Assembly (NCBI GenBank): GCA_036339375.1 | Contig: JAYZBC010000005.1 | Location: 1-9,966 of the forward strand | DNA length: 9,966 nucleotides | Direction of reading: 5' to 3' | DNA from: JAYZBC01 sp036339375 | GTDB taxonomy: Bacteria; Pseudomonadota; Alphaproteobacteria; MPNO01; UBA2964 | Part shown: positions 1 through 6,725 of the stretch, piece after piece | How positions within the stretch are numbered: position 1 is the stretch's first letter | Layout of the letters: every line of letters begins with the position of its first letter | Notes under the pieces: model-generated | Told to the model about the DNA's origin: nothing | Databases searched by the model: none | Seen by the model: the letters and a program-made list of their open reading frames with translations, nothing else | Program-made: the position numbers and the translations under genes

Positions 1-1
1 T

Positions 2-688
2 CCTGACGATCCCTACAACGATTCCAATTCAAATAAAAATATACGGTCGGTAATTTCGAAATATGATGCATACTTTACCTACTCAAAGGAGATTTTAAAA
101 ACTTTACAAAAAAATGAAAAAACCGCAATTTTTCACGTACCTTTAGCGTCCGACTTTTCCGTGTTTAAAAAGAAATTTAATAAAAGCAAAAAATATCCTA
201 TTTCCTTTATTGGAAATTATGATCTGGAGAGGGAAACTTATTTAAAAGAATTACTAGAAATTAATAAATTATTTATTTTTGGTGTTAATTGGAAACGCAA
301 ATGCAAAAATATGAGACTCCAACCACGCTTTTATGAACCAAAAATAAACAGTGAATTTTGTGAAACAGTTCAGGCCTCAATTGTGAATCTAAACATCTTG
401 AGACAGCAGAACAAGAATTCCCAAAATATGCGAACATTTGAAATACCGGCCTGTGGAGGTTTTGTTTTGCATGAATTTAGTGAAGAAGTAGCGGAAATGT
501 TTGAAGAAGGACGTAACATTGAATTTTTTAGAGACGTGAACGAAATGAACGAAAAAATTGAATTTTATTTAAAAAACCCGGAAAAAGCAGAGATTGTTGG
601 AGAAAATGGTTGGAAAAATGTCTCTGAAAACAATCACACTTATGCTGAAAGGGTAAAAAAAATAATTCAAATAGTTAATTCTAATTAA
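2..688 (+). CDS. CgeB-type glycosyltransferase, C-terminal part (5' end outside window)
   Basis: The frame is open from base 2, so the 5' end lies outside the window and 228 residues are visible. An internal GTG at 161 is not the real start, because family-like sequence continues upstream of it. Visible landmarks fit the CgeB / Glyco_trans_1_2 group of GT-B-like glycosyltransferases: an early DDPYN, then YDAYFTYSKEIL, HVPLASD and ISFIGNYDLER. Near the end comes the hallmark block RTFEIPACGGFVLHE, followed by an acidic stretch with EEGRNIEFFRDVNEM and a final TYAERVKKI. In this family the C-terminal block belongs to the nucleotide-sugar-binding half. The likely role is transfer of a sugar to a surface polysaccharide, glycan or protein; donor and acceptor are unknown. 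It converges on the sugar operon and its stop overlaps the oxidoreductase stop. It is very AT-rich (11 G/C in bases 241-300). The family call is good; the function is general. Confidence 0.8.
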   Translation, partial: PDDPYNDSNSNKNIRSVISKYDAYFTYSKEILKTLQKNEKTAIFHVPLASDFSVFKKKFNKSKKYPISFIGNYDLERETYLKELLEINKLFIFGVNWKRKCKNMRLQPRFYEPKINSEFCETVQASIVNLNILRQQNKNSQNMRTFEIPACGGFVLHEFSEEVAEMFEEGRNIEFFRDVNEMNEKIEFYLKNPEKAEIVGENGWKNVSENNHTYAERVKKIIQIVNSN

Positions 689-691
689 CTA
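672..691. repeat. Perfect inverted repeat spanning two convergent stop codons
   Basis: Arms TAGTTAATT (672-680) and AATTAACTA (683-691) are exact reverse complements separated by CT. The stop codons of the + strand glycosyltransferase (686-688) and the - strand oxidoreductase (685-687) both fall inside it. As RNA it could fold into a short AU-rich hairpin with a four-base loop and seven or eight pairs. A T-rich run follows at a distance on the - strand only. It may act as a weak end-of-transcript structure; no function is shown by sequence alone. Confidence 0.6.
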
Positions 692-1593
692 AACAAAAAC
701 TTTTCAAACATTTTAGAAACATTTAGAATTTGCTGGTGAACTTTAAAGTTGGTTTCTGGTAGGTAATGGCGATTTGGACCCGCAAATAAAAACCTTTTAA
801 TTGATTCTTGGACTGGCCCTAATTCAATGTTTGAAAGGCCAACAAAAATTATGTTGTTTTTGTTATGATTAAAGGCCTTTTTTTTTGACACAATGTTAGT
901 TTCATAATAGGCGTTATCAAGCTTGTTCGACGTAGTTAACTTTAAACATGATGATTTTGAAAATCCGAAAGTGATAGCAACATCATAGTTTTTGACTTTA
1001 TTTTCAATATTAAGAATCCCTTCAAATACCGTTGATCTTAATACTTTTGCTTTTAACACCCTTACTTTTACATCGAAACCAAAAATTCTATAAATTATAC
1101 TCATTAAATGGGGCATAAAATCGTAAATTAAATTAAAATTTCTCTTGCGTGCATTACTAGATACAAGGGATATTTTTAACTCCATTTCTGACTTAATGTT
1201 TTTGATGTGTTTTCCAATTTCTTTTGTAATCATTGAGTAAGAAAGCCATTGGTAATTGACATATATAAATGCTCTGCTATCGCTTTGGTTTTTATGATTT
1301 GTGAAGAACGGCTTCTCAACAAAACAAAGCACATCCTTTGATAAAGAATTTAAAATTTCGTGGTGTTTGGGAGGGCCCGTGCAAATAAATGCTACGTGAT
1401 TTTTATTTAGAGTATGTATGGTATCATATGGTTGAAATTGTAAACCGTGATAAATTCCTTTTGGGTACCGGTTGCTTATTACAAAATCGATTGTAAATCC
1501 TAGTTCTTTAATTATTTTTGACAGCCTTTGGCCCCAGTACCCATAGCCAATTAAAACTATTTTTTGCAAAAATTTGGGATTATCGATTTTCAT
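685..1593 (-). CDS. Gfo/Idh/MocA-family oxidoreductase, probable sugar ketoreductase
   Basis: The protein has 302 residues. An N-terminal Rossmann motif GYGYWG (residues 16-21) binds NAD(P). GPPKHH (73-78) and VEKPFF with E93-K94-P95 match the Gfo/Idh/MocA EKP motif, whose Lys is catalytic in the family. YDFMPHLMSI (157-166) gives the D...H pair usual near the active site. The C-terminal half should be the beta-sheet substrate domain. It is somewhat short for the family (often 330 or more). It is the last gene of the four-gene - strand operon, and its ATG lies 14 nt inside the end of the SDR gene, which suggests translational coupling. No clear Shine-Dalgarno is seen. In context it may reduce a keto-sugar made by upstream enzymes. 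It could instead act on another sugar or cyclitol; the substrate is not visible. Confidence 0.82.
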   Translation of the reverse strand: MKIDNPKFLQKIVLIGYGYWGQRLSKIIKELGFTIDFVISNRYPKGIYHGLQFQPYDTIHTLNKNHVAFICTGPPKHHEILNSLSKDVLCFVEKPFFTNHKNQSDSRAFIYVNYQWLSYSMITKEIGKHIKNIKSEMELKISLVSSNARKRNFNLIYDFMPHLMSIIYRIFGFDVKVRVLKAKVLRSTVFEGILNIENKVKNYDVAITFGFSKSSCLKLTTSNKLDNAYYETNIVSKKKAFNHNKNNIIFVGLSNIELGPVQESIKRFLFAGPNRHYLPETNFKVHQQILNVSKMFEKFLFS

Positions 1594-2593
1594 AATTAGA
1601 TGAAGACCATTCCCAGGTTTTAATTAAACCTTCCATTAGTGGAATTTTGGGGGAGAAACGAAGTTGCTTTTTGGCTCTTGAAATATCAGGGCAACGTCTC
1701 ATGGGTTCGTCACCAGGATAATGGGCCGGGTAAGGGACATGTTCGATTTGCACTTTGTTATTAGTTGACTGATTAAAACACTCAACAAGTTTATTTATAC
1801 TGATCTCTGGAGTTGGGTTTCCTATGTTATAGGTAACACCTGGTTTACCTTTGAAAATACTTTTTAAAGAACCATCAATTGCGTCTTCTAAATAACAAAA
1901 AGATCGTGTTTGTTTTCCGTTTCCATAAACCTTTATGCTTTGTTTTTCTTTGGCAGCTCTCATAATATTGGGAATCAAACGATAATCATGTTTAGACATA
2001 CCCGGTCCATAAACGTTGAACGGACGTATTATATTGGTATGGAGATTATAATTAGAAGCAAAAATATAACAAAGTGTCTCACCTAATCTTTTGCTTTCGT
2101 CATAACAAGCCCGTGGCCCCTGACAGGCGACATTCCCTCTAAAGGTTTCGGGAGTGGGTACGAATTCTGGACTGGGATCGCCGTAGATTTCTGAAGAAGA
2201 AAAAAAAGTTAGTTTTGAACGCCAATCACGAGCGCATTCGAGTAAGGATCTAGTTACATTAACAGCTACATCTATTGTCTCAAGGGGATACCTTTTATAT
2301 TGCACTGGGCTCGCGAGGCCGGCCATGTGAACGACATAATCTTGAGGTGGGAGGTCAGAGAAAGGAAACTTGATGAGGTTGGCATCCAAATACCGTATAT
2401 AACTTTTTTTTATTCTTCCCGTTTTATTGGAAGTAATACCATTATCTATAGCAAAAATTGTTGGACGTAATTCCTTGTTTATTTCAGGTATTTTTGACTC
2501 TATAATTTTACAAAGGTTGAAAATAAGCGATTTCCCTAAAAAGCCGTCGCAGCCAGTAATCAAGAAACTTTTTTTTACTAGATCAGGACACAT
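1580..2593 (-). CDS. NAD-dependent epimerase/dehydratase, UDP-xylose-synthase-like (extended SDR)
   Basis: This 337-residue extended SDR has the NAD motif TGCDGFLG (13-20) and the catalytic Y164xxxK168 pair in CYDESKR. Ser133-Ser134-Glu135 in SSSEIYGDP match the T/S-S-E of UDP-glucuronate decarboxylases. Further UXS-like signatures are HMAGLASPVQY (89-99), NVACQGPRACYDESK (154-168), NVYGPGM (193-199), GNGKQTRSFCYLED (224-237) and a late RRCPDISRAKKQL. UDP-xylose synthase oxidises UDP-glucuronate at C4, decarboxylates it and reduces the 4-keto group. This protein may do the same, or stop at or act on a related keto-sugar. It starts 1 nt after the methyltransferase stop and overlaps the oxidoreductase by 14 nt. 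No strong ribosome site precedes the ATG. The SDR call is firm; the exact reaction is inferred. A different nucleotide-sugar epimerase is the main alternative. Confidence 0.85.
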   Translation of the reverse strand: MCPDLVKKSFLITGCDGFLGKSLIFNLCKIIESKIPEINKELRPTIFAIDNGITSNKTGRIKKSYIRYLDANLIKFPFSDLPPQDYVVHMAGLASPVQYKRYPLETIDVAVNVTRSLLECARDWRSKLTFFSSSEIYGDPSPEFVPTPETFRGNVACQGPRACYDESKRLGETLCYIFASNYNLHTNIIRPFNVYGPGMSKHDYRLIPNIMRAAKEKQSIKVYGNGKQTRSFCYLEDAIDGSLKSIFKGKPGVTYNIGNPTPEISINKLVECFNQSTNNKVQIEHVPYPAHYPGDEPMRRCPDISRAKKQLRFSPKIPLMEGLIKTWEWSSSNYENR

Positions 2594-2594
2594 A

Positions 2595-3881
2595 TTATAA
2601 AGCAGTGATTTTTTTTATTAACGGTTGTGGCAGTGGTTTTAAAATAAAACCCTTTGTAAATCCTAAATCTAGAAATCTTTTAGAAATAGACCCAAATAAA
2701 TTCCACGCAAAAATTATACACAAATCATGATCTGAGTAAGTCATCTTTTGCGCCTCCTTTGATGAAATTATTTTGATCCCAGTTCCAGGGATGAATTTAT
2801 TTTGCTTTAGTTGGTTGTCATCAACAATGAATTCTATCAATTCAGACGCTTCTTTCGATAAAGTAGAAATTATTGAAGTTGTTTTGGCTGGCGCACTGTA
2901 TCCCCATATTTTACCGCCCTTTTCCTTTGTGTTTGATATGATTTTTTCTATAGAACAAGTTATTTTTTTTATCTTTTGGTGAAATTCCAATAAAGAAGTC
3001 CCAATATTTTTATCATGGTTTCGGTCTTCGTGCATAAGGTTGAGGGAGCTTTCATCAAGCTCTTTATGGTTCGATGATTTAGAGCAAATTAACCGGATAC
3101 TGCCTCCGTGTGTTTCTATCCTTTCGGCTTTAATGATCGAAAAACCATAAGTTTCTAAAAATTTTTTCATTGGTAAGATATGGTGATATGAAGTGTGTTC
3201 GTGATAAATCATATCAAAATACGTACCTCTTGTTAAATCAAACAAGTATTGGAATTCGAAGATACAAAGACCTTCGGGTTGCAATAACAAATCAAAACTT
3301 TTGATGAACTCTTTTAACAAACGGGAATGAGCGAAAACGTTATTAGCTGTTATGATATCCACTTGTCCAAAACGCGTTAAAAAATTTTGGGCAGTTTTTT
3401 GGTTGAAGAAGTCATTATAAATTTGATGCCTTGGTCCAATTTCTTTGACTAAATTTTTTGCTGGTTCAAACCCAAAGGTCAAGCAATCATGGGTTTTGAA
3501 AGAATCAAGCAGAGAACCATCGTTGCAGCCAATATCTAATATTTTTAAATTCTTTGTTGTTCTTGATTTATTAATTTTTTTAAAAATGTTAATTGAATTT
3601 TTGGCGTATTCTTTAAAATGGTTAAGAAATTCTTCGGATATACCAGTTTTGTATGGATAGTTAGAAAATAAAGACTCAGGGTCTACGGCAATGGATAATT
3701 GGATATGATGACAATTGATGCATTTAAGTAGGTTGAGAGGAAAGCGAGGGGAATTGAACGATTTATCCAAAGAGTTTTCAAGTTTATTTGCCAAAGGGGA
3801 ATTACTGATTATCGGGTAAAAAAATAAATCTTTGGAACCGCACAATACGCAGTCAGATACTTGTCTATTTTTGGTATTCAT
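2595..3881 (-). CDS. Zinc-binding sugar C-methyltransferase (TylC3/NovU/TcaB9-like)
   Basis: The 428 residues show the full three-part layout of SAM-dependent nucleotide-sugar C-methyltransferases. First is an N-terminal zinc module with C11xxC14 and C54xxC57. Next is a class I Rossmann methyltransferase with LDIGCNDGS (115-123) for SAM binding and the family signature IYHEHTSYHH (225-234), followed by ETHGGSIRL (256-264). Last is a second Rossmann-like C-terminal domain with GYSAPAKTTS (327-336) and VDDNQLKQNKFIPGT (353-367). Characterised members add a methyl group to a carbon next to the keto group of dTDP-4-keto-deoxysugars, often C3, in antibiotic and O-antigen sugars. The length is typical and nothing key appears missing. 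Its ATG overlaps the cupin stop by 4 nt (ATGA), and the SDR follows after 1 nt. The methylated carbon and the nucleotide carrier are not deducible. Confidence 0.9.
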   Translation of the reverse strand: MNTKNRQVSDCVLCGSKDLFFYPIISNSPLANKLENSLDKSFNSPRFPLNLLKCINCHHIQLSIAVDPESLFSNYPYKTGISEEFLNHFKEYAKNSINIFKKINKSRTTKNLKILDIGCNDGSLLDSFKTHDCLTFGFEPAKNLVKEIGPRHQIYNDFFNQKTAQNFLTRFGQVDIITANNVFAHSRLLKEFIKSFDLLLQPEGLCIFEFQYLFDLTRGTYFDMIYHEHTSYHHILPMKKFLETYGFSIIKAERIETHGGSIRLICSKSSNHKELDESSLNLMHEDRNHDKNIGTSLLEFHQKIKKITCSIEKIISNTKEKGGKIWGYSAPAKTTSIISTLSKEASELIEFIVDDNQLKQNKFIPGTGIKIISSKEAQKMTYSDHDLCIIFAWNLFGSISKRFLDLGFTKGFILKPLPQPLIKKITAL

Positions 3882-4297
3882 GAGCTTTCGATAAATTCGT
3901 CATGTAGAGAGCCCACTCTAACTAAATCCGCTTCATATTCTTCTTGTTTTCGGGTACCCCCCCCAAACGCCAAAAAAATGGTAGGTTTTTCGAAATACAT
4001 ACAATGTTCAGTCATTGGACCTGTGTAAAACATATCCCCAGCACAGAAAATAAATCTTTCCGGCTTTTTTGTTGAAGCAGCAGGTCTTTCATAGTAAATC
4101 AACTCACCAGAAATAATGTAACAATAATGATAGTCTTTTTTGTGGTAGTGATTAGCTCTTTGTACGGCAGGAACAGTATCTATAATTACACAACTTCCAT
4201 TGTGCTCATGAAGTAGAGGTTTAATACTGCCTCGCGGATCGGTGTGTTGTTCGGGAAGTAGAATTTTGGGACCGTTTTCGTTCACTTTGAACTCCAT
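3878..4297 (-). CDS. Small cupin protein, probable sugar epimerase/isomerase-like
   Basis: This 139-residue single-domain cupin is the first gene of the - strand operon. Motif 1 is visible as NHYHKKDYHY...SGEL, with H50, H52, H57 and G64. Motif 2 is GDMFYTGPMTEHCMYF, with G87-D88 and H98. The usual motif 1 Glu is not obvious; Asp55 or His57 may stand in. The early DPRGSIKPL (20-28) recalls the start of RmlC-like and ketoisomerase-like sugar cupins. Such enzymes epimerise or isomerise nucleotide-linked keto-sugars; some metal-binding cupins do other sugar chemistry or only bind. Operon position before a C-methyltransferase favours a keto-sugar role. I see no close match to RmlC or FdtA, so the activity is left open. 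The start is the ATG at 4297, without a clear Shine-Dalgarno; a promoter lies about 60-85 nt upstream. Confidence 0.78.
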   Translation of the reverse strand: MEFKVNENGPKILLPEQHTDPRGSIKPLLHEHNGSCVIIDTVPAVQRANHYHKKDYHYCYIISGELIYYERPAASTKKPERFIFCAGDMFYTGPMTEHCMYFEKPTIFLAFGGGTRKQEEYEADLVRVGSLHDEFIESS

Positions 4298-4355
4298 TTA
4301 AGGTTTATATTTGTTGTATCCCTTTGAACAATGTTATAAGTGAAATATTCTCAGA

Positions 4356-4383
4356 TTTATACTTAAAGAGAAGATTTTGTCCA
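4356..4383 (-). promoter_or_regulatory. Candidate sigma-70-type promoter of the sugar operon
   Basis: Reading the - strand, TGGACA (4383-4378) matches the -35 consensus at five of six positions. A 16-nt spacer follows, then TATAAA (4361-4356), five of six for the -10. Transcription would begin near 4348, leaving a leader of about 50 nt before the cupin ATG at 4297. It is the best match I found in the divergent intergenic region, but AT-rich DNA yields such matches by chance. Confidence 0.45.
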
Positions 4384-4464
4384 TGAGACATTGTCCTTAT
4401 GTTAATTTTATAACGTTTGAGGTATAAAGTTTCAGAAAAATTTATGGCAAGTTTTTGTATCCGT

Positions 4465-4470
4465 TATAAT
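4465..4470 (+). promoter_or_regulatory. Candidate -10 element for argC
   Basis: A perfect TATAAT lies 55 nt before the preferred argC ATG at 4520. The -35 region at 16-18 nt spacing is poor (around TTTATG or TTATGG). Transcription would start near 4477 and give a leader of roughly 43 nt. Support is only the -10 match and its position between divergent genes. Confidence 0.33.
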
Positions 4471-4519
4471 CTCAGATATTGGTGCAATCGTATTTGTTAT
4501 GAATTCGAAAAGAGTTTCG

Positions 4520-5488
4520 ATGAAGCCTAAAATTTTTATTGATGGTGAGGAAGGAACGACCGGATTACAAATTCGGCAAAGGCTGAAAAGTCGTGTTGAC
4601 CTCGACTTAATACATTTGCCAGGAAAACAACGGAAAAATTTGGATGCACGGAGAGCAGCATTGCACCAAGCTAACCTTGCCATTCTTTGCCTTCCTGATT
4701 CTGTAGCGAGAGAGGCTGTGGGTTTGGCAGAAGGATCTAATACCAAAATAATTGATGCATCAACGGCTCACAGAACCTCGAAAGACTGGGTGTATGGTTT
4801 TCCTGAGATGTCCAAAGAACAACCAATACGAATTGCTTCAGCACAGAAAGTAAGTAACCCCGGATGTTATCCGACTGGTGTAATAGCATTGATTAGGCCT
4901 CTCATAGGGGCCAAATTGATTCCAAATAATTTTCCTCTTTCTATCCATGCAGTTTCGGGTTACAGCGGGGGAGGAAACACATTAATTTCTCGGATGGAGG
5001 CAAGGGAGAGGAATGGTGGTATAAATAGTAATTTTTTTTCCTATAGTTTGAATTTAGACCACAAACATGTGTCTGAAATGATGGTACATAGTGGATTAAA
5101 GGTTCGCCCAATTTTTCTACCAAGCGTTGGTAGGTTTCGACAAGGTATGATGGTACAAATTCCATTGCAGCTTCGGGCGTTAGGTAAAAAGACAAATTAC
5201 GACGCAATTTATGAGGTTTTAAATTTAGCTTATAAAAATTCTAGGTTTGTAATTGTTGTCAAACCCCAAGAACTGTCTAAATACACAGATCTCCTGGATC
5301 CTGAACAAGTGAATAATACAAACTATCTCAGGGTATCTGTTTTTGGTAATTCCAAAAACCAACAAGTTGTGTTGGTTGCGCAGTTGGATAATTTAGGTAA
5401 AGGGGCTGCTGGTCAAGCTGTCCAAAATTTGAACCTGATGCTTGGAATTTCAGAAGAAAGGGGACTTAACAGCCAGCCAAAAAACTGA
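4520..5488 (+). CDS. argC: N-acetyl-gamma-glutamyl-phosphate reductase, type 2
   Basis: ArgC reduces N-acetyl-glutamyl-phosphate with NADPH to the semialdehyde, the third step of arginine synthesis in the cytoplasm. From the ATG at 4520 it has 322 residues, fitting the short type 2 class found in alphaproteobacteria and Pseudomonas. Visible landmarks are the N-terminal nucleotide-binding FIDGEEGTTG (6-15), SNPGCYPTG (112-120) with catalytic Cys116, SGYSGGG (146-152), DHKHVSEM (180-187) with the likely catalytic His183, and LGKGAAGQAVQNLNLMLG near the end. An in-frame ATG at 4499 would add seven residues. I prefer 4520 because AAAAGAG precedes it by 5 nt, nothing like a Shine-Dalgarno precedes 4499, and family members begin with MKPKIFIDG-like sequence. 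It is divergent from the sugar operon and 109 nt before the lipoprotein gene. Confidence 0.93.
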   Translation: MKPKIFIDGEEGTTGLQIRQRLKSRVDLDLIHLPGKQRKNLDARRAALHQANLAILCLPDSVAREAVGLAEGSNTKIIDASTAHRTSKDWVYGFPEMSKEQPIRIASAQKVSNPGCYPTGVIALIRPLIGAKLIPNNFPLSIHAVSGYSGGGNTLISRMEARERNGGINSNFFSYSLNLDHKHVSEMMVHSGLKVRPIFLPSVGRFRQGMMVQIPLQLRALGKKTNYDAIYEVLNLAYKNSRFVIVVKPQELSKYTDLLDPEQVNNTNYLRVSVFGNSKNQQVVLVAQLDNLGKGAAGQAVQNLNLMLGISEERGLNSQPKN

Positions 5489-5597
5489 ACTTTTGAAAAA
5501 TTCATAAAATATTTTAAAGCTGTTGTTTTTTGAGAATTTTCTTTGAGTGGCTAATACAGATTCATAACGTAATCCCGTAACTTATTATCGTTGTTTG

Positions 5598-6725
5598 ATG
5601 AGCAGAACAAAAAATTTTTTATCACTTTTTATCTTAATTTTTGGCACGATCGGTTGCTCTTATGTTCCTGATTGGGTTAATCCTGTTAAAATTTACAAAG
5701 ACGCATCTGCTTGGGTTACCTATCCCCAAAAAATAGAAGATGTAGGAAACAAAAAATTTATTCACAAAATTCCTGGATCAGATAAAAATTTTCCTAAGCT
5801 TGCAACCGTTCCGTCCCGTCCTGTTGGATTGGCAAGAATCAACCATGCTCGCATTTTAAATAGTTTAGTTTTAGATAGAAAAAAATCTAAGGAAACTGAA
5901 AGTAAAATCAAAAGTTCCTTGAAAACAAAAGAGGTTTTGGAAGAAAAAACGAATTTTCTAAATACTAAGTCTTTAGAGAGAGGTCAAAAACCACTCCTTA
6001 TTCATTCAGGAAAGAAAAATGTGATGATACCATTACCTGTTCCAAAATTACCGAAGAATAGGAAAACAAAAGGGGCTTTGAAGACAAAACCAAAAATTCT
6101 TTCTTCCAAGCTATTAGAAAGCGGGCAAAAGTCACTTCCTAATAATTTAAAAAATAAAAACGTTTTTCTTTCATCTATTCCATATTTAGCAAAGAAAGCT
6201 GAGTTGAACAAAACTGATCAAAAGATTTTGAACTTTATTCAGAAAGGGCAAACTGTACGACCGTTGAAAGGCAAAAGTATTAAACAATTAACCCAAATGG
6301 TCGAAAGTGCTACGCATGCCACCATATCTGAAATTGGCATTAACAAAAGAGGATCGTTTATTAATTCAGATATTATAATTGGAACTTTGTTTTTTTCAGA
6401 GAATTCTGTTCATTTAACTGATTTTCATCGAAAAAAAATTGCGAGAATTGTTTTAAAATTTATAGGAAAAAAAGGTAATTTCCACATTATAGGACATGCA
6501 AACGGCGGTGCTCGAAATTTCCCGCAAGCAGGTCATGAGATGACAAATCTTATCCCTTCTGATGAACTAGCAAGAATTGTTTCTCGTGAACTTATCCGTC
6601 AGGGAATTTCCAAATCTTTGGTTCGAGTGACTGGTGTGTCTGATTCAAAACTAGTTTATACAAAAGTGCTACCATTAGGTAAGGCTGGACACCGTCGAGT
6701 GGAAATATTATTTGAAAAAAAATGA
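5598..6725 (+). CDS. Lys-rich lipoprotein with OmpA-like C-terminal domain
   Basis: The 375 residues start with a signal peptide: MSRTKNF, a hydrophobic stretch (8-19) and GTIGC, with Cys20 as the likely lipidation site (the lipobox is imperfect, with Thr at -3). SYVPDWVNPVKIYKDAS after the Cys resembles lipoproteins I recall from Rhodospirillales. Residues 60-230 form a Lys-rich, low-complexity linker with a duplicated 47-residue unit. Residues 255-375 look like an OmpA-type peptidoglycan-binding fold: GTLFFSENS, FHIIGHANGG, SDELARIVSRELIRQGI and a final GKAGHRRVEILFE. The usual Asp after GHT/GHA is Asn302, while Arg326 of the binding helix position is present. The protein probably tethers the outer membrane to the cell wall. 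An adjacent TTG at 5595 is a less likely start; neither has a clear ribosome site. Length and linker are the uncertain points, the fold less so. Confidence 0.78.
   Translation: MSRTKNFLSLFILIFGTIGCSYVPDWVNPVKIYKDASAWVTYPQKIEDVGNKKFIHKIPGSDKNFPKLATVPSRPVGLARINHARILNSLVLDRKKSKETESKIKSSLKTKEVLEEKTNFLNTKSLERGQKPLLIHSGKKNVMIPLPVPKLPKNRKTKGALKTKPKILSSKLLESGQKSLPNNLKNKNVFLSSIPYLAKKAELNKTDQKILNFIQKGQTVRPLKGKSIKQLTQMVESATHATISEIGINKRGSFINSDIIIGTLFFSENSVHLTDFHRKKIARIVLKFIGKKGNFHIIGHANGGARNFPQAGHEMTNLIPSDELARIVSRELIRQGISKSLVRVTGVSDSKLVYTKVLPLGKAGHRRVEILFEKK
5922..6203 (+). repeat. Diverged tandem duplication within the lipoprotein linker (2 x 141 nt)
   Basis: Two adjacent 141-nt units (5922-6062 and 6063-6203) encode 47 residues each and align without gaps. 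Shared positions include KTK at the start, L-E-x-G-Q-K in the middle (LERGQK and LESGQK) and KNV (KKNV and NKNV) later. By eye about 18 of 45 aligned residues are identical. DNA similarity is still visible, with both units starting AAAACAAAAG and carrying related TTAGA-GGGCAAAA-like stretches. This supports an old in-frame duplication rather than chance alone, although Lys-rich bias contributes. Confidence 0.6.

Noticed and set aside
161..688. GTG at 161 as the start of the first gene
   Set aside because: The frame stays open to base 2 and the upstream residues (DDPYN, YDAYFTYSKE, HVPLASD) fit the CgeB family, so the gene is cut by the window edge.
2773..3660. Two + strand open frames (2773-2982, 3445-3660) over the methyltransferase
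   Set aside because: They are short, antisense to conserved domains and have no ribosome site or recognisable sequence.
4432..5207. Two - strand open frames over argC (4432-4746 and 4941-5207)
   Set aside because: They lie antisense to clearly conserved argC motifs and their translations look like no known protein.
5468..5531. Possible terminator after argC: AACAGC (5468-5473), GCTGTT (5519-5524), then a T run
   Set aside because: Arms of only six pairs are separated by 45 nt, and the first arm lies inside argC; not a convincing intrinsic terminator.
5530..5557. TTGAGA-16 nt-TAATAC as a promoter for the lipoprotein gene
   Set aside because: The -10 matches only three of six positions, too weak to list.
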